Below, piece by piece: positions 61,837 through 64,000 of a stretch of DNA of 64,000 nucleotides; position 1 is the stretch's first letter; each line of letters begins with the position of its first letter. Source of the stretch: Pantoea alfalfae (lineage in GTDB: Bacteria > Pseudomonadota > Gammaproteobacteria > Enterobacterales > Enterobacteriaceae); NCBI RefSeq assembly GCF_019880205.1, contig NZ_CP082292.1:2046001-2110000 (forward strand). The letters are read 5' to 3'. The position numbers and the translations under genes were made by a program. The notes under the pieces were generated by a model. The model did not search any database. It worked only from the letters and a program-made list of their open reading frames with translations, and was not told the DNA's origin.

Positions 61837-62601
61837 ATGATTGATGTGAAAAATCTCAGCCTGAGTTTTGGTGATGACGCTCGCCAGCGTCAGGTGCTGT
61901 TCGACGTAAATCTGCAGGTGAAACCGGGTGAAATTTTCGGGCTGGTGGGCGAGTCGGGATCGGGCAAAACTACGGTACTGAAGTGCCTGGCGGGACTGTT
62001 TACTCACTGGCAGGGTGAGCTGAGCATTGATGATCAGCCGCTGGCGCACCGCATCGACCGGACGCGCTGTCGTCAGGTGCAGATGGTGTTTCAGGATCCT
62101 TATGGTTCGCTGCATCCGCGTCACACGCTGGGCGACATCCTTGAAGAGCCGTTGCAGATTCAGGGTATCGGGCAGCGCCAGCAGCGGGTGGTGGCGATGC
62201 TGGATAAGGTCGGGCTGAATCGCGCCTGGCAGACACGCTATCCGCACCAGCTTTCGGGAGGCCAGCGTCAGCGCGTGGCGATTGCCAGGGCGCTGATTTT
62301 AGAGCCACGCGTACTGCTGCTGGATGAGCCAACCTCCGCACTGGATGTCTCGGTGCAGGCGGAGATCCTGAATCTGCTCAGCGATCTGCAGCAGCAGGAG
62401 AACCTGACCTATCTGATGGTGACACACGATCTGGGCGTGGTGGCGCATCTCTGCCATCGCGTGGCGGTCATGCAACAGGGTAAGGTGCTGGAGACGCTGG
62501 ATGTGCCGACGCTGGTGGCGGATCGCGCTGCGATGCCCTATACGCGGATGCTGGTCGAGGCGAGTCGCCACAACCCTCCGGCGCTTGCGCAGCAGAGCTG
62601 A
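61837..62601 (+). CDS. ABC transporter ATPase (DppF/OppF-like)
   Basis: A 254-residue ATPase, shorter than typical DppF (about 330), ending soon after the switch region. Walker A GESGSGKTT, signature LSGGQRQR and Walker B LLLDEPTSALD are intact, with MVTHDLGVVAHLCHRVAVMQ following. ATG 61837 lies 6 nt after AAGGAG; an adjacent GTG at 61834 is less well spaced. It is the last gene of the five-gene transporter operon. Confidence 0.88.
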   Translation: MIDVKNLSLSFGDDARQRQVLFDVNLQVKPGEIFGLVGESGSGKTTVLKCLAGLFTHWQGELSIDDQPLAHRIDRTRCRQVQMVFQDPYGSLHPRHTLGDILEEPLQIQGIGQRQQRVVAMLDKVGLNRAWQTRYPHQLSGGQRQRVAIARALILEPRVLLLDEPTSALDVSVQAEILNLLSDLQQQENLTYLMVTHDLGVVAHLCHRVAVMQQGKVLETLDVPTLVADRAAMPYTRMLVEASRHNPPALAQQS

Positions 62602-62631
62602 AGAGCAATGGACGCCGAGAGAAAATAAAAA

Positions 62632-62650
62632 AGGCCGGTCAGACCGGCCT
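62632..62650 (-). terminator. Terminator of the RpiB/LacAB-type gene
   Basis: AGGCCGGT/ACCGGCCT stem with a CAG loop. The A-run before it gives six T on the - strand. It lies between the convergent ATPase and isomerase genes. Confidence 0.7.
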
Positions 62651-62666
62651 CGTGAAATCGGATGGC

Positions 62667-63305
62667 TTAGTGCGTCAGCTGACGCACAAACGCAACGATC
62701 TCCTGATTCTTGCCATGCTCAGACAGGCACTGCTGGAAACGCGGGCCGCTGACCGCGGTACGCACCAGTTCAGGATCGATAGCGCGCAGGGTGTCGAGAT
62801 AGTTATCTTTAATCACCGCAGCCTTAACCTGATTCAGCAGACCGGCATTGCGTACCTGCGGCTCTTTACGCTCTGGCGGATAGCCATTGCCCTTCTCACC
62901 GGTAAACGCTTTTTCAAAGATAAAGCGCAGATTCAGTTCTGCGCCCCAGCCAAACCCTTTGGCAAACGGCAGCGCCAGTGCGTTACCGTTGTTAATCTGG
63001 GCAAACAGGTAGGCATCCGCCGGATCGATACAGTAGCCGCAGTTGACGCCCGGATGGATATTAAGTGACATCAGCGCGCCCTGCCCGGTGCCGCAGCCCG
63101 CGACCACGAAATCCACTGCCTGGCTGTTGAGCAGTATGCTGGCCTGAATACCGAGGTGAATGTAGGTCAGATGGTGATCCTGCTCATCGCTCATACCGAC
63201 GTTGAAGACCTGATGGCCCAGCGGCTGTGCGACGCCTTCCAGTTCTTTCAGCACGGTAACGTTTTTAGCGGCCTGGCTGTTTTCCATCATTAACGCGATT
63301 TTCAT
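62667..63305 (-). CDS. RpiB/LacA/LacB-family isomerase, DhuI/SpiX-like
   Basis: A 212-residue isomerase. It begins MKIALMMENSQAAKNVTVLK and has the family's FVVAGCGTGQGALMSLNIHP (active-site Cys and substrate loop) and NCGYCIDPADAYLFAQINNG. Members of this longer branch convert 4-deoxy-L-threo-5-hexosulose uronate (DhuI), replacing KduI in unsaturated uronate breakdown. It is divergent from kdgF, and a KdgR box sits between the two starts. KdgF makes the ketouronate and this enzyme would isomerise it. The substrate is inferred from context. Confidence 0.8.
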   Translation of the reverse strand: MKIALMMENSQAAKNVTVLKELEGVAQPLGHQVFNVGMSDEQDHHLTYIHLGIQASILLNSQAVDFVVAGCGTGQGALMSLNIHPGVNCGYCIDPADAYLFAQINNGNALALPFAKGFGWGAELNLRFIFEKAFTGEKGNGYPPERKEPQVRNAGLLNQVKAAVIKDNYLDTLRAIDPELVRTAVSGPRFQQCLSEHGKNQEIVAFVRQLTH

Positions 63306-63326
63306 GATCTACCCTTATAAATTAAT

Positions 63327-63341
63327 TGAAACACTGTTTCA
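63327..63341. promoter_or_regulatory. KdgR box in the divergent isomerase-kdgF promoter
   Basis: TGAAACACTGTTTCA is a perfect 7-1-7 dyad, with AAT before and TTTT after, the form of KdgR operators of pectin-catabolic genes. It lies 22 bp upstream of the isomerase start and 104 bp upstream of kdgF. Confidence 0.8.
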
Positions 63342-63388
63342 TTTTAGTGAAAAACCACTAAAGTGCATGAACTAATTCACCCGAGTGC

Positions 63389-63404
63389 TGTGAGATCCAT
63401 CACA
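63389..63404. promoter_or_regulatory. CRP site upstream of kdgF
   Basis: TGTGAGATCCATCACA fits TGTGA-N6-TCACA exactly. It lies 41 bp before the kdgF ATG, so cAMP-CRP probably activates kdgF and perhaps the divergent isomerase gene. Confidence 0.8.
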
Positions 63405-63444
63405 AAACGGTTACCGCAGCAGGGGCAACCGCAGGAGGATTGCG

Positions 63445-63774
63445 ATGTTTATCTACCATAAAGAGCGACCATTGGAAGATCTGGGTAACGGCGTAACCCG
63501 CCGTGTGCTGGCGTACGGCGGCACCATGATGGCGGTAGAAGTGATTTTTGAGAAAGAGGCTGTCGGCCCGCTGCATCACCATCCCCACGAGCAACTGACC
63601 TATGTGCTGAGCGGACGTTTTGCCTTCACCATCAATGGTGAAACGCGTGAGGTGGGCGCAGGAGATACGCTCTACAAAGCGCCCAATGTGGTTCATGGCT
63701 GTGTCTGTCTTGAAGCAGGTGTGCTGCTGGATACGTTTACACCGCAGCGCGAAGATTTCCTCGCCGCTAAATAA
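63445..63774 (+). CDS. kdgF: Cupin protein KdgF, unsaturated uronate linearising enzyme
   Basis: A 109-residue single-domain cupin. The metal site is GPLHHHPHEQLTYVLSGRF near residue 46 with a second cupin motif at GAGDTLYKAPNVVHGCV. KdgF converts 4,5-unsaturated galacturonate or mannuronate to the linear ketouronate. GCAGGAGGATTGCG gives a strong ribosome-binding site. The adjacent RpiB/LacAB-type isomerase gene and KdgR and CRP sites support this role in uronate catabolism. It is a single-gene unit with its own terminator. Confidence 0.88.
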   Translation: MFIYHKERPLEDLGNGVTRRVLAYGGTMMAVEVIFEKEAVGPLHHHPHEQLTYVLSGRFAFTINGETREVGAGDTLYKAPNVVHGCVCLEAGVLLDTFTPQREDFLAAK

Positions 63775-63779
63775 TTCAC

Positions 63780-63796
63780 GCGGCCCAATGGGCCGC
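63780..63796 (+). terminator. Terminator of kdgF
   Basis: GCGGCCC/GGGCCGC stem with an AAT loop followed by CTGTTT, directly after the kdgF stop. The remaining bases to 64000 show no gene. Confidence 0.65.
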
Positions 63797-64000
63797 CTGT
63801 TTAACTGCCCAATGCTGTGTCTTTTCCCTGCCCGCCGGATTTAACTTAAAACCGGTACAATTTTTCTGAAATTCCGTTCACTCCTAACTGAATGATTAGC
63901 CAGCACTTCCTCTTCAGCCGCGCTGCGCTTAGCCCCGGCTTAAAAATCATTCAGGCAGATTCCTGTACAAAAACCGGATCGTTGTATAAGTTTAATAGCA

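Noticed and set aside
1-64000. Possible CRISPR arrays, tRNA or rRNA genes, insertion sequences, prophage
   Set aside because: I looked for repeat-spacer patterns, cloverleaf sequences, transposases, and integrase or phage structural genes and saw none.

Overview
The window looks like the replication-terminus region of an Erwiniaceae chromosome, Pantoea- or Erwinia-like. The basis is a GC-rich enterobacterial gene style, a hipA very close to that of E. coli, a PQQ glucose dehydrogenase, KdgR/CRP-type control of kdgF, and a dif site matching E. coli dif at 26 of 28 positions (19535-19562). Genus assignment is an inference. I saw no rRNA, tRNA, CRISPR array, complete insertion sequence or prophage.

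Left part (1-11 kb, mostly + strand): the end of a solute-binding protein, then a fused ABC permease, an ATPase and an inositol-monophosphatase-type phosphatase (Afu/Fbp-like; sugar-phosphate or iron uptake). Next come a GNAT acetyltransferase, hipBA with four regularly spaced operators, a 68-aa MqsA-type zinc protein without a DNA-binding half, an M24-fold protein lacking usual metal ligands, a FUSC-family membrane protein and a gamma-glutamylcyclotransferase-like protein.

Terminus part (11.5-28.3 kb, - strand): two chaperone-usher fimbrial operons. The first has a LuxR-type regulator gene at its head and two chaperones. They are separated by a 1.7-kb gene-poor stretch that holds dif. A periplasmic DsbA-like protein with a long disordered N-terminal region follows.

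Middle part (28.7-49 kb): a periplasmic hydroxyisourate hydrolase; a frameshifted LysR remnant next to an old-yellow-enzyme gene; nudK; a DeoR regulator convergent with a racemase-like gene that appears to start at CTG; a VOC protein; curA; a ribose-type ABC operon with TIM-barrel isomerase, RpiR regulator and PfkB kinase; gcd; an orphan GT-D glycosyltransferase; an MFS transporter; an NCS1 permease; and an HxlR regulator divergent from an MFS-EamA exporter pair.

Right part (51.5-64 kb): the most interesting locus is at 52.3-52.8 kb, an unlabelled TisB/IstR-like type I toxin-antitoxin system. It has a 29-codon hydrophobic peptide gene, a LexA box, and a divergent small RNA with its own promoter and terminator. 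A 19-nt direct repeat would let the small RNA pair with the toxin leader. After it come a PQQ sugar dehydrogenase pair, a Fur-box-preceded siderophore-type binding protein, and an acid-sugar block. That block comprises an enolase-superfamily dehydratase, a five-gene peptide-type ABC transporter, an RpiB/LacAB-type isomerase and kdgF. Apparent KdgR boxes and a CRP site tie it together as a probable uronate utilisation locus.
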